A stretch of 64,000 nucleotides of DNA from assembly GCA_040191315.1 (NCBI GenBank), contig JAWJLM010000012.1, forward strand, positions 1-64,000, read 5' to 3'. Below the pieces are notes generated by a model that was not told where the DNA came from, made no database searches, and worked only from the letters and a program-made list of their open reading frames with translations. Below, piece by piece: positions 1-8,484 of this stretch. Position 1 is the first letter of the stretch. Each line of letters opens with the position of its first letter. The position numbers and the translations under genes were made by a program. The stretch comes from Bacillaceae bacterium S4-13-56 (GTDB taxonomy: Bacteria; Bacillota; Bacilli; Bacillales; JAWJLM01).

Positions 1-1
1 T

Positions 2-70
2 CGACCTGGTCATATTGTTATTAAAGGTATTCCCAAATATGAACAAGATTTATACTCCTTGTTTGATTAG
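2..70 (+). CDS. C-terminal end of an unidentified protein (cut by window edge)
   Basis: An open frame runs in from the left edge and ends at a TAG at 68-70. It encodes 22 residues ending KYEQDLYSLFD. A strong terminator starts about 70 bases later, as expected for a real gene end. The piece is too short to name. Confidence 0.4.
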   Translation, partial: RPGHIVIKGIPKYEQDLYSLFD

Positions 71-138
71 GAATTCATTTTCATGGTAGATGGTGGCTCC
101 TACGAAGCGAGCCATAATGATTTCTTATCTTGAACGTA

Positions 139-188
139 AGAAAGCCCAACGAGCAGTTTTAGCTGACCGTTGGGCTTTCTTTTTTTTA
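139..188 (+). terminator. Rho-independent terminator
   Basis: Perfect 13-bp stem (AGAAAGCCCAACG with CGTTGGGCTTTCT), 16-base loop, then eight T. It closes the partial gene at the left edge. A closely similar hairpin lies at about 39685-39720 inside an inverted copy of the neighbouring repeat, so this terminator is part of a repeated block. Confidence 0.85.
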
Positions 189-189
189 T

Positions 190-492
190 AAGTTTACCTG
201 AATCCGCAAAATTTTTGATTGTCCCAGAAGGACGAAGTCGCGGCATAATTAGTCATATTTAAAAAAGGATTTTTGATTTTTACGTCGAAAATTTTTACGT
301 CAAAAATACACAGATTCAATATTTTTGCTATTTTTAAAAAAATTCCCTTATTTTTAACATGTTGATTATCCAAAAAATTCAATCTTTCATCTAGTTGAAG
401 TTTTTTTGCCATTGCGTAGCGATTTCGCTCTTTTGACCAACACAGTGATCCTACCAGCGTGTTGGTCAGAACCGTCCCCATCAGCACACCTA
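190..492. repeat. Noncoding repeat, inverted copy at about 39390-39720
   Basis: The segment is AT-rich. Landmarks: GAAGGACGAAGTCGCGGC near 225, TTTTTACGTCGAAAA near 280, ATTGCGTAGCGATTTCG near 411, and a hairpin GACCAACAC/GTGTTGGTC at 435-467 followed by AGAACCGTCCCC. The same landmarks occur in reverse order on the other strand near 39.4-39.7 kb. A 97-codon minus-strand frame crosses it but has no coding character, so I treat it as noncoding. It ends directly at the stop codon of the glucosidase gene. Confidence 0.7.
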
Positions 493-2181
493 TCAGCGTA
501 CTCCTTTATATACTCTGGCTTCGTATGGTTTTAATGTGAATGATTTGACATTTAAGTCTTGTGGTTCTGGGTAGTTTGAAATTAGGAGTTCTTCGGCTTT
601 AAATGTAAGGTCATCTGGCAGGTTGAAATCAACGTGTTGCTCACTGAAATTGGTTACAACGAGTAACTTTTCATCTTCTAAGCTTCGAATATAAGCATAA
701 ATTTGATCATGTTCAGGTAATAGTAACTCATAATCACCGTAAACAATAAGATTATGCTTTTTTCGAAGTTCAATTAATTTTTTATAGTAATGATAGATGG
801 AGTTCTCATCAGCCAAAGCTTGCTCAGCATTGATTTCCTTGTAGTTTGGGTTCACTTTAAGCCAGGGTTCCCCCGATGTAAATCCAGCGTTCTCAGAACT
901 ATCCCACTGGAAAGGGGTCCTAGCGTTATCTCGACCTTTTACACAGATAGATTCCATGACTTTTTCGGGATCTGCGTCTCCCTCCACCACTTTTTCCTTA
1001 TACATATTTAAAATTTCTATATCCTTATAATCCTTAATAGAATCGAATTTTACATTGGTCATCCCAATTTCTTCACCTTGATAAATGTACGGAGTTCCTT
1101 GCATCATGTGAAGACAAGTTCCTAACATTTTAGCAGAAACATCACGATACTCCTTGTCATTTCCGAAGCGAGAAACAATGCGTGGTTGGTCATGATTATT
1201 CCAATACAAACTATTCCAACCCACTCCGTGTAGTCCTTTTTGCCACTTCGATAAATTTTCTTTTAAATCTTTTAAGTTAAGTGGCTTCAAATCCCATTTA
1301 CCACCTGTTCCATTATCAAGACCCATATGCTCAAATTGAAAAACCATTTGCAACTCTTCACGATCAGGACTTGTATAGTTTTTGGCTTCTTGAACATCGA
1401 CACCTGGCATTTCACCAACTGTCATAATATCATAGTTTGAAAGGACTTCTTTATTCATTTCATGTAAAAATTCATGGATGCGAGGCCCATTCATGTAGTA
1501 CTTGGCACCACTCACAAATTTTTCACCCTCTGGATTTGGCGCATCAGGAAACCCTGGAACTTTGGAGATAAAGTTGATCACATCCATACGGAATCCATCA
1601 ATCCCTTTATCTAACCACCACTTCATCATGTTATAAACTTCCTGACGAAGCTTTGGATTTTCCCAGTTTAAATCAGGTTGCTTTTTACTAAATAAATGAA
1701 GATAATATTCATCTGTTGTTTCGTCATATTGCCAAGCAGAACCACTAAAATTGGATTCCCAATTGTTTGGTTCTTTTCCATCCTTTCCTGGATGCCAAAT
1801 ATAATAATCTCGATAAGGATTATCCTTAGACTTCTTTGATTCCAAGAACCACTTATGCTCATCAGATGAATGATTAACCACAAGATCCATGATTAATTTC
1901 ATGTCCCTTCGATGCATTTCATCTAGCAATTCCTCCCAATCTTGCATTGTTCCAAATTCATCCATGATGTCCATATAATCAGAAATATCATAACCGTTAT
2001 CATCATTTGGTGATTTGTAAACAGGAGATAACCAAATAACATCTACTCCTAGGTTCTTTAGATAATCTAATTTTTCTGTGATTCCTTTTATATCACCAAT
2101 TCCATCTCCATTACTGTCGTTAAAGCTTCTTGGGTAAATTTGATAAACCACACTTTCTTTCCACCATGCTTTTTGAGTCAT
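493..2181 (-). CDS. malL: Oligo-1,6-glucosidase (GH13 alpha-glucosidase)
   Basis: Intracellular exo-acting glucosidase that releases glucose from isomalto- or malto-oligosaccharides brought in by the adjacent ABC permeases. The 562 residues match the usual length of the Bacillus GH13 oligo-1,6-glucosidases. Visible motifs: DVIWLSPVYKSP (47-58), DLVVNHSS (99-106), GFRMDVINFISK with nucleophile Asp200, GEMPG with acid/base Glu257, and NNHDQPR with Asp331. The residue after the nucleophile is Val201. In this family Val here goes with alpha-1,6 specificity and Thr with maltases, so an isomaltase-like preference is likely (family knowledge, not tested). It is last in the operon after the two permeases. 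The stop touches a repeat. Trehalose-6-phosphate hydrolase is a close relative but fits the context less well. Confidence 0.93.
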   Translation of the reverse strand: MTQKAWWKESVVYQIYPRSFNDSNGDGIGDIKGITEKLDYLKNLGVDVIWLSPVYKSPNDDNGYDISDYMDIMDEFGTMQDWEELLDEMHRRDMKLIMDLVVNHSSDEHKWFLESKKSKDNPYRDYYIWHPGKDGKEPNNWESNFSGSAWQYDETTDEYYLHLFSKKQPDLNWENPKLRQEVYNMMKWWLDKGIDGFRMDVINFISKVPGFPDAPNPEGEKFVSGAKYYMNGPRIHEFLHEMNKEVLSNYDIMTVGEMPGVDVQEAKNYTSPDREELQMVFQFEHMGLDNGTGGKWDLKPLNLKDLKENLSKWQKGLHGVGWNSLYWNNHDQPRIVSRFGNDKEYRDVSAKMLGTCLHMMQGTPYIYQGEEIGMTNVKFDSIKDYKDIEILNMYKEKVVEGDADPEKVMESICVKGRDNARTPFQWDSSENAGFTSGEPWLKVNPNYKEINAEQALADENSIYHYYKKLIELRKKHNLIVYGDYELLLPEHDQIYAYIRSLEDEKLLVVTNFSEQHVDFNLPDDLTFKAEELLISNYPEPQDLNVKSFTLKPYEARVYKGVR

Positions 2182-2227
2182 TTAATCCCCTCTTTTCCTT
2201 GTACTCATTTGTGATGTAATCAATTAA

Positions 2228-3049
2228 TTATTTAATGGATCCTCGCATTACTCCTCCTATAATCCACTTCTGCGCAATGATATAAACAATAATCATAGGC
2301 AACATGGCCATTAAATAAGAGGCAAAGGCAAGATTATAATCTGTGCTAAATTGCCCTTGGAATGCATACTGAACAAGCGGCAATGTGTATTGACTAGAAT
2401 CACTTAATATAACAAGCGGAAGCATAAAGTCATTCCATGCAGCTAGAGACGTAAGAATCGCAACTGTAGCGTGCATTGGTTTCATGATCGGAAAAATGAT
2501 TCTCCAAAAAACTTGCCACGTATTAGCCCCATCAATAATCGCAGCTTCCTCCAGTTCTTTCGGTATTGTTTTGACAAAACCAACGTAAATAAACACATTA
2601 AAGGCTAGCTGCATAACAACATTTAAAAGCGCAAGACCTACAATATTGTCCATTCCCCAAATGCTAGTTTGTTTGACAAGAGGTAACATAATGATAGGAA
2701 AGGGAATAAACATGGCACTTATAAAATATAGGTACAAAAATTTATAAAACTTTTTATGCATATTCCTCGCAATGGCGTAGGCAACCAAGGAGTGTGTTGT
2801 TATAACTAACACAACGGTTAAGACGGTTACAAATACGCTATTTCCTAGTGCTTGGAAAAAATTAGTCATTTCAATAGCAGTTAAAAAATTCTGAATGGAC
2901 CAAGATTCTGGAAGCGCAAAAAGATTACCCGTCATTTGTTGTGGGGTTTTAAATGCAATCGTTATCGTTAAGTAAAGAGGGAGCAAAATAAACAAGCTTC
3001 CAAGCATTAACAAGATGGTTGCTTTCCAATTGATTCGTTTTCCCATCAT
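2228..3049 (-). CDS. Sugar ABC transporter permease, MalG type
   Basis: Inner-membrane subunit of a carbohydrate uptake ABC importer (CUT1 group). It has 273 residues with about six membrane segments, and the cytoplasmic EAA loop is visible as EAAIIDGANTWQVFWRIIFP, where the ATPase docks. It starts two bases after the stop of the upstream permease, so the two are translated together. It pairs with the MalF-type permease, the lipoprotein at 3976-5211 and the glucosidase. There is no ATPase gene in this operon; a shared MsmX-type ATPase would be needed, and candidates lie at 25219 and 43054. Confidence 0.93.
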   Translation of the reverse strand: MMGKRINWKATILLMLGSLFILLPLYLTITIAFKTPQQMTGNLFALPESWSIQNFLTAIEMTNFFQALGNSVFVTVLTVVLVITTHSLVAYAIARNMHKKFYKFLYLYFISAMFIPFPIIMLPLVKQTSIWGMDNIVGLALLNVVMQLAFNVFIYVGFVKTIPKELEEAAIIDGANTWQVFWRIIFPIMKPMHATVAILTSLAAWNDFMLPLVILSDSSQYTLPLVQYAFQGQFSTDYNLAFASYLMAMLPMIIVYIIAQKWIIGGVMRGSIK

Positions 3050-3051
3050 GA

Positions 3052-3912
3052 TTATTTCACCTCTCTTCTCTCAAGTACACGTAATTGTATGATCGATATT
3101 ACAACAATCACGATAAAGTAAATAACCGCATTCGCTGATTGGTAAGCGAATTCCCCGCCTTGGAATCCTCCACGATAGATCAATAAGGATATCGACTCAG
3201 TAGCCTGACCTGGTCCACCACCAGTTAAGGCAACAATTTGATCAAATGCCATGAGGAAATTTTTCATGGCAACAACCATATTGATCGTAAAGAATGGTGC
3301 AACTAATGGGAACGTAATTCTCCAAAACTTGGCCCATGCCCCTGCTCCATCAATGTCAGCTGCTTCATATACTTCTTGGTCTATTGTTGAGAGACCCGCT
3401 AAATATAAAAGCGTATTAAAAGCAACGGATTGCCAAACGGCCAAGATAACGATGGCAACCCAAGCCAAATCAGGATTACCTAATATATTTGTGGAAAGAA
3501 ACTCAATATTGAGCGCTTGTCCAATTCCAGGAATGATGTGTGTGAAGATAAATTTAAAAATATATCCGACGATTAATACACTAAGGATATACGGTAAAAA
3601 ATAGACAGCTCGAAGTGTTTTTCGAAATTTTATATTGCTATTCAAACCGATAGCTATAAATAAGCTAATGATATTAACAAGGATAGTAGCCACAATGGCA
3701 AACTGAAAGGTAAAACCATAAGCACTTAAAGCACGAGTATCTAGAAAGACATTTAAATAATTTTTAAATCCTACAAAATCCCATGTTCCATACCCTTTAT
3801 AGTCTGTAAAGCTATAAAAGATACCCTGCAAGGCAGGATAGGTATGAAAGGTGAAAAAAAGTACTAGTGCAGGAATCACCATGAAAAGATAAGCATACTG
3901 CCTTTTCACCAT
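3052..3912 (-). CDS. Sugar ABC transporter permease, MalF type
   Basis: Membrane subunit of the same oligosaccharide importer. It has 286 residues, six predicted membrane segments and an EAA loop (YEAADIDGAGAWAKFWRITF) before the last segments. It lacks the long extra periplasmic domain of enterobacterial MalF, as is normal in Firmicutes. It follows the binding-protein gene after a hairpin at 3934-3968, which would lower its expression relative to the lipoprotein. The exact sugar cannot be read from the permease; the neighbouring GH13 enzyme points to alpha-glucosides. Confidence 0.93.
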   Translation of the reverse strand: MVKRQYAYLFMVIPALVLFFTFHTYPALQGIFYSFTDYKGYGTWDFVGFKNYLNVFLDTRALSAYGFTFQFAIVATILVNIISLFIAIGLNSNIKFRKTLRAVYFLPYILSVLIVGYIFKFIFTHIIPGIGQALNIEFLSTNILGNPDLAWVAIVILAVWQSVAFNTLLYLAGLSTIDQEVYEAADIDGAGAWAKFWRITFPLVAPFFTINMVVAMKNFLMAFDQIVALTGGGPGQATESISLLIYRGGFQGGEFAYQSANAVIYFIVIVVISIIQLRVLERREVK

Positions 3913-3933
3913 ATTTAATCTCTCCTTTAAATT

Positions 3934-3968
3934 GAGAAGGGGCTCCTTCTATTTATTCAGAAGCCCCC
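3934..3968 (-). terminator. Attenuating hairpin between binding protein and permease genes
   Basis: GGGGCT (3939-3944) pairs with AGCCCC (3962-3967), and an alternative AGAAGG/CCTTCT stem overlaps it. It lies in the 63-base gap after the lipoprotein stop. There is no strong T run, so it probably works as a partial terminator or an mRNA stabiliser. Confidence 0.6.
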
Positions 3969-3975
3969 ATAATCT

Positions 3976-5211
3976 CTATCGATTGATAACTTTATTCCAC
4001 TCAGAATCCATTGTATTTAAGAAATCTTCTTTATTTTTCTTAATTAAGAAGTCCTGAACTAAATTTTCTGCTCCCATTCCCGCTGGGTAGTAATGATCAA
4101 CAAAGCTTGTTAAACTACCTTCTTCAAAGTTCACTCTAATTCCTTCAAAGATTGGGTCCTCTTGGAACACACCTTGTACAGCTGAAAAGGCCTTTTGCTC
4201 TTCAATATAAGTGTTTGCTGTTTCTTCATTAATCAGAAATTCTATGAATTTTAAAGCTTCTTCTTTATGCTTTGTTGTTTCACTAACGGCTAATGCCACG
4301 TCAACACCAGACACTAAATCATTTTCCTCAGAATTGTCGTTAGACGGAAGGGCGAATGTCCCTAATTGAACGTCTGGATTAGCTTTCAAAATTTCAGGAA
4401 TTGCCCAGTTACCTTGGATATAGAACACACCATTTCCGTTTGCAAATGCAGCATTCCCATCACCATAACCGATCCCAAAATTATTATCATGGCCATACTC
4501 CACTAGAGTCAGCATTTTTTCAGCTATTTCATCATACTCCTCTACAAACGTTGCTTCACCTTCATTTTTTCTTTCCGCAAAATCATCAGGTGCTAGGTTT
4601 CCTGCTACACCATTCCATGAAGGCATGGCCGTCCAAGCTTCTTGTAAGGTAAAGTAAATTGGAATTTCTCCAGCCTCTTTGGCAGTTTCCAATGCAGTAA
4701 CAAATTCATTCCAATTGGTTGGAATTTCAATCCCTAAGTCTGCCACTTTATCCTTATTATAGATAACCGCATTTGCATTTGTTGCATATGGCAATCCATA
4801 AATTCCTTCTTGATCTGGTCCAACCAATTTACCTAGCATATCAACATAAGAAGGTTGAACCTTGTCTACTAATTCAGATCCTGTAAAATCGTAGAATACG
4901 CCCGCTCTTGCTAATTCTCCATAAGTAGCATTCCCACCAATAGACATAATATCTGGTAGGTCATCTTTAGTTAGTCTTGTTTTTAAAACGGTTTCTGCTT
5001 CGGGTGGAGCTTCTAGTTGAATATCGATATTAGGATTTTCATCTTCAAATTTTTGAATGAGTCCTTTATAGGTTTCAACACTTTCAGATTTATTGGAAAA
5101 GAGTTCTAACTGCACCTTTCCATCTTCTGCATTATCTCCAGCTCCACAACCAGCAAGGAATAAAGAAGCCCCAATACTTGCAGTAATCAATCCTTTAGTA
5201 AATTTTTTCAT
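3976..5211 (-). CDS. Extracellular sugar-binding lipoprotein
   Basis: Solute-binding protein of the oligosaccharide ABC importer, 411 residues. It starts with a lysine-containing lipoprotein signal and a lipobox LFLAGCGAG, so Cys22 should be lipidated and the protein anchored outside the membrane. The rest is the type 1 extracellular solute-binding fold of the MalE/MsmE group, with the motif KDKVADLGIEIPTNWNE typical of CUT1 receptors. It is first in the operon, with an operator palindrome about 70 bases upstream and a hairpin downstream. Ligand inferred from context: maltose- or isomaltose-type oligosaccharides. Confidence 0.92.
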   Translation of the reverse strand: MKKFTKGLITASIGASLFLAGCGAGDNAEDGKVQLELFSNKSESVETYKGLIQKFEDENPNIDIQLEAPPEAETVLKTRLTKDDLPDIMSIGGNATYGELARAGVFYDFTGSELVDKVQPSYVDMLGKLVGPDQEGIYGLPYATNANAVIYNKDKVADLGIEIPTNWNEFVTALETAKEAGEIPIYFTLQEAWTAMPSWNGVAGNLAPDDFAERKNEGEATFVEEYDEIAEKMLTLVEYGHDNNFGIGYGDGNAAFANGNGVFYIQGNWAIPEILKANPDVQLGTFALPSNDNSEENDLVSGVDVALAVSETTKHKEEALKFIEFLINEETANTYIEEQKAFSAVQGVFQEDPIFEGIRVNFEEGSLTSFVDHYYPAGMGAENLVQDFLIKKNKEDFLNTMDSEWNKVINR

Positions 5212-5280
5212 GATTAATCCTCCAATTTTTTCTTTTTTATTATCTATTTATGAAAAACAAATTATACAGTTATTATCACA

Positions 5281-5298
5281 GTAAACGTTTACGTAAAC
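5281..5298. promoter_or_regulatory. LacI-family operator upstream of the binding-protein gene
   Basis: Two overlapping 12-bp palindromes, GTAAACGTTTAC and GTTTACGTAAAC, in 18 bases. The same core occurs at 5654-5665 and 6805-6816, all three around this transporter and its repressor gene. This is the expected site for the LacI-family protein encoded at 5684-6691. The sequence also resembles a CcpA site. Confidence 0.8.
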
Positions 5299-5317
5299 AA
5301 AAAAGTGAAACTTTAAT

Positions 5318-5358
5318 CTGCTGGGGGTATTACCTACCCGTTCATGTGAGATAAAAAC
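5318..5358 (+). repeat. 3' fragment of the structured RNA-like repeat
   Basis: The segment contains GGGGGTATTACCTACCCG and then GTGAGATAAAA, matching the end of the short copy at 58205-58378. Only the tail is present, just before the full copy at 5389-5632. Confidence 0.5.
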
Positions 5359-5388
5359 CAACCTACTGAAAATTGTTTGATTTACACT

Positions 5389-5632
5389 TTACTAAATAAA
5401 GTGAACTTCAATATGTGCCCGTCCCACTGATGGCTAGTACCCAAAGGTATGTGACCTAAAGGCCCTTGAATCATTCGAACATTTACGAGCAGTTTATCCC
5501 CTATACCCTTCTCGTTTTACTTAAGATTTGAGGCGGGGGATTACTCCCATGAAAATAAAACATTAAATTTTTCATCCTTGTTGGTGAAGCTTGCTTCATG
5601 GTTGGCTACCCGTTCATATGGGATAAAACCTG
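5389..5632 (+). repeat. Structured RNA-like repeat, copy 1
   Basis: It starts AATAAAGTGAACTTCAAT and continues through GACCTAAAGGCCCTTGAA, a GTTTTACTTAAGATTTGAGG segment, an AT-rich block (CATTAAATTTTTCATCC), GAAGCTTGCTTC and a final CCCG...GGGATAAAA hairpin. Other copies: 17336-17552, 57029-57275 and 58205-58378, all on the plus strand. It lies between two operators of the sugar operon. No protein is encoded. Confidence 0.75.
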
Positions 5633-5650
5633 TTAGTCTTAAACTCATTT

Positions 5651-5669
5651 TGAGTAAACGTTTACGTAA
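5651..5669. promoter_or_regulatory. Second LacI-family operator
   Basis: TGAGTAAACGTTTACGTAA, identical over all 19 bases to the site at 6802-6820. It lies about 15 bases beyond the repressor stop codon and 440 bases upstream of the binding-protein start. A repeat copy separates it from the operator at 5281. Confidence 0.75.
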
Positions 5670-5683
5670 AACACAAGGGAAAT

Positions 5684-6691
5684 CTATTTCAAATCTTTTA
5701 CACTTTCCCTTTCAACTACTATATGAGGAAATATTCGGCTTTCGACATTACGTTTCGTATCAATCATTTCAAATACCATCTCTGTTGCTTTCTTCCCCAT
5801 TTCATATAGTGGTTGAGCCACAGAAGTCAAAGGGGGTATACTCATTTCAGCAATACTTAAATTGTCATATCCAATCACGGATATTTGATCCGGTATATTA
5901 ATATTCATTTGATAAGCAGCCGAAATTAACCCTAAGGCAATTTCATCACTAGCTGCAAATACTGCCGTAGTATCTGGTGCATCTTGAATCAACTGGCGAA
6001 AGCAATTGACCCCGTCCTCAAAGCTAAATCCACCATCTGAAAAAACGTCATCCTTGGAAACTGGTATCCCATAATGATTCATGGCCTGTAAGAATCCATT
6101 GATCCTAGGTATCCCAGCAATTATATCTTCTTTATTTCCACTGATCATACGGATTTTTTTGTGTCCTTTTTTAATTAAATATTCTGTTGCAGTGTATGCA
6201 GCATGTTGATCATTTACTTTTACATAAGGAACAGAAAAATCATAAGATTCAGTAGATAACAGCACCATAGGTATTTCCATTTTATTCACAAATTGATAAT
6301 ATTCTTCTTTTAATAACTCACTAGTAAAAACAATCCCATCAACTTGTTTTTCATGGAGCAGGTGTAAGTACTGCAAGGTTTTCTGACCATTTGATTCTGT
6401 GTGACAGACAATCACACTAGAACCACATTGGTGAGTAGTATCCTCTATCCCTCGAATAAATTCATTCATGAGCATGCTCGATAATTTAGGAACAAGAACC
6501 CCTATCGTATGTGTGCGTTTGTTGATTAATCCCCTAGCAATACTGTTTGGATGATAACCAAGTTCTTCAATTACCTTAAGGACCTTTTCTTCCGTTTCCT
6601 TAGAATAGCCCTGTTTATTATTTACAATTCTTGAAACTGTTGCAATTGAAACATTGGCTTTCTTGGCAACATCCTTAATAGTAATCGGCAT
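5684..6691 (-). CDS. LacI-family transcriptional repressor of the sugar operon
   Basis: DNA-binding repressor that should release its operators when a sugar ligand binds. It has 335 residues. The N-terminal helix-turn-helix is ITIKDVAKKANVSIATVSRI (residues 3-22), followed by the hinge helix NSIARGLINKRT and a periplasmic-binding-protein-like sensor domain (about 60-335). A GAGGAG ribosome site precedes the ATG. The three identical palindromes around this gene suggest that it controls both itself and the transporter. CcpA is an alternative for this family, but the local operators and position favour a pathway-specific repressor. Confidence 0.92.
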   Translation of the reverse strand: MPITIKDVAKKANVSIATVSRIVNNKQGYSKETEEKVLKVIEELGYHPNSIARGLINKRTHTIGVLVPKLSSMLMNEFIRGIEDTTHQCGSSVIVCHTESNGQKTLQYLHLLHEKQVDGIVFTSELLKEEYYQFVNKMEIPMVLLSTESYDFSVPYVKVNDQHAAYTATEYLIKKGHKKIRMISGNKEDIIAGIPRINGFLQAMNHYGIPVSKDDVFSDGGFSFEDGVNCFRQLIQDAPDTTAVFAASDEIALGLISAAYQMNINIPDQISVIGYDNLSIAEMSIPPLTSVAQPLYEMGKKATEMVFEMIDTKRNVESRIFPHIVVERESVKDLK

Positions 6692-6801
6692 CTAAGTTAC
6701 TCCTCTAAAGATAATTTCTTATAGATCGATTTCTACGTGAGGCTACTGTTCTGTTCAACAAAAAATATGAATCCATTAAGGAAACGAAAGAGCAAATTTA
6801 T

Positions 6802-6820
6802 TGAGTAAACGTTTACGTAA
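6802..6820. promoter_or_regulatory. Third LacI-family operator, upstream of the repressor gene
   Basis: TGAGTAAACGTTTACGTAA, 111 bases upstream of the repressor start. Its position suggests autoregulation. Confidence 0.75.
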
Positions 6821-6888
6821 CTTCATGATAGCACACCTTAAAAACGGTTGCAATGGGATTTTTAAAAAAGCATGTTCGCGGGGGTGTG

Positions 6889-6955
6889 TTGGTAGGGACG
6901 GTTCTGACCAACACAGATGTCCTACCACCGTGTTGGTCAGAACCGTCCCCACCAA
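6889..6955. repeat. Long near-perfect palindromic repeat
   Basis: The left arm 6889-6914 and right arm 6930-6955 are 26 bases each with one mismatch, around a 15-base loop. Each arm holds GGGACGGTTCTGACCAACAC or its complement. Single arms recur near 471, 18036, 20157, 54055, 56286, 57287 and 57331. It resembles the intergenic palindromes known from many Bacillaceae genomes. Confidence 0.8.
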
Positions 6956-6970
6956 TCCCAAGATTTTTCG

Positions 6971-6986
6971 GGTGGTGACAGGCACC
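6971..6986 (+). repeat. GGTGGTGACAGGCACC repeat at a gene 3' end
   Basis: Exact 16-base unit, four bases from the stop codon of the next minus-strand gene. It is preceded by the usual GATTTTTCG segment. The same unit occurs at 8460, 17986, 20221 and 22379. Confidence 0.85.
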
Positions 6987-6990
6987 AATT

Positions 6991-8328
6991 TCAATCAATG
7001 TGTTTTACTGTAACTTTGAATGTCCACTCTTCGCCGTAGTCATACAAATAGAGGAATTGCTTGCCTTTACGGAGGCCGACTGAGCCAATTTTGACTTCAT
7101 CTGCGATTGGCTCCCCTGAGTTATCTGCTGGAGACACGATAGCTTCATGGGACCACTTGATTCCATCCATAAAAAAGGAATAAAGATGATCATGATCAAA
7201 CCCGAATGCCCGCAAGATGCTATTGCTTAAATCACCCATAGATTGTTCCCCATCCAAAACAACTTCACACCAAGAATTTTTATCAAGTGCAACTTTGAAT
7301 CTGTATACTCCTGGTATGAAGGCCCGTTCTATTCTCGGAAAGGTTTCCCGCAACTCCCTTTTGTCAAAGATATGTGAAAAAGCCTGATAAAAAAGCGGCG
7401 GTTTCTCTGAAGGATTTGGGTCGTCCTCCATATCAGGTAAATCCGATCCAGGAATTGGGTTTATTTCTCCAAGCTCCCGCCGTAAAGCGAGGTTCCATAA
7501 TTCTACTTTTCGTTGCTGCCAAAGTATAGGAACTATCTTTTTACCAAAATCGGTGAGAGTTATTGATTTTACAAAATAATAATTTTTCCTGCCATAGTCA
7601 TCCATTTTTTCCTGGTTTTTTTCACAGACCCATATGCCTAACCATTCTAAAAATAGAAAAAAGTGATGCCAATTGTGGGTAAGATTTGCAAGCAAAGACT
7701 CTTTTTCACGGTCAAAATCTATACGAAAATGTGCATCTTTGTCCATTAATTTTTCGAACACAACCGGGAGAATATGGGACACAAAATTTGTACGCTGACC
7801 GAGCAAGCCTGCCCAATTCACATCAATCCAAAATGTTTCTAACAAAAATATATACTTTTCTGTTTCCGTTCTCTCGTTATACAGGTTCCATCTTTCGGTC
7901 ACTTTGATTATTGGTTTCGCTGAAGTTGAATCGTGGTATATCTTTTCAATCAGTCCCCCAGCAAGTGCAAGATGATAAAAAAAATGGATATACGGATAAT
8001 ATTCTTGCTTTGTATAAGCTGTTACATCCTGTGCTTTTATTGATAGACGTTCATTAATCAGAAGCAGATATTTGGGTGAAATATATTCGGCCTTCTTTGT
8101 GATCTGGACCATATTTTCTTTAACAAAAATCATGAACTGGTTAAAGTCTTCGAGCAGATGAACTGGGTAAGTTTTTCTATTTTGAGACGCTGACCAACTG
8201 TGATTTTCAGCAGGAACGAAAGTAGCTTTTTCAGCAGGAATAGATTCCGTTTGTTTTGAATCAAGTGTATTTTCCAGAAAACTATCAATCGACAGCTGTT
8301 CTATGTAAGTTTTGCTCTTTTTACTCAT
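6991..8328 (-). CDS. pRiA4b ORF-3-like domain protein
   Basis: Protein of unknown function, 445 residues. The C-terminal third (about 325-445) is the plasmid pRiA4b ORF-3-like fold: YRFKVALDKNSWCEVVLDGE, then AFGFDHDHLYSFFMDG and LYLYDYGEEWTFKV. This domain is widespread in plasmids, transposon passengers and bacterial chromosomes; its activity is not established. Residues 60-300 are an aromatic-rich, helical region without a motif I recognise. A good ribosome site (GGAGGACTTGAATGA) precedes the ATG. It is a single gene bounded on both sides by repeat elements. Confidence 0.85.
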   Translation of the reverse strand: MSKKSKTYIEQLSIDSFLENTLDSKQTESIPAEKATFVPAENHSWSASQNRKTYPVHLLEDFNQFMIFVKENMVQITKKAEYISPKYLLLINERLSIKAQDVTAYTKQEYYPYIHFFYHLALAGGLIEKIYHDSTSAKPIIKVTERWNLYNERTETEKYIFLLETFWIDVNWAGLLGQRTNFVSHILPVVFEKLMDKDAHFRIDFDREKESLLANLTHNWHHFFLFLEWLGIWVCEKNQEKMDDYGRKNYYFVKSITLTDFGKKIVPILWQQRKVELWNLALRRELGEINPIPGSDLPDMEDDPNPSEKPPLFYQAFSHIFDKRELRETFPRIERAFIPGVYRFKVALDKNSWCEVVLDGEQSMGDLSNSILRAFGFDHDHLYSFFMDGIKWSHEAIVSPADNSGEPIADEVKIGSVGLRKGKQFLYLYDYGEEWTFKVTVKHID

Positions 8329-8423
8329 TCATTCAAGTCCTCCTTAGGTTTCTATGGAAGTATATCATAATTCATGGAGCCATTTAAACCATTCAATGAA
8401 CAGAATGGAGACAAGCACAAAAA

Positions 8424-8475
8424 CTCACGTGAAACAATTCTGTGAAACGAGATTTTTCGGGTGGTGACAGGCACC
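8424..8475 (+). repeat. Extended GGTGGTGACAGGCACC repeat
   Basis: The long form of the unit: direct repeats GTGAAAC...GTGAAAC, then GAGATTTTTCGG, then GGTGGTGACAGGCACC (8460-8475). It ends nine bases before the stop codon of the PucR-type gene. Confidence 0.85.
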
Positions 8476-8484
8476 AACCAATTT

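Noticed and set aside
2-70. Transposase end at the left edge
   Set aside because: Only 22 residues are visible and they carry no transposase motif, so I left it unnamed.
194-487. 97-codon minus-strand frame
   Set aside because: It lies within a noncoding repeat with an inverted copy at 39.4 kb, has low-complexity residues and no ribosome site.
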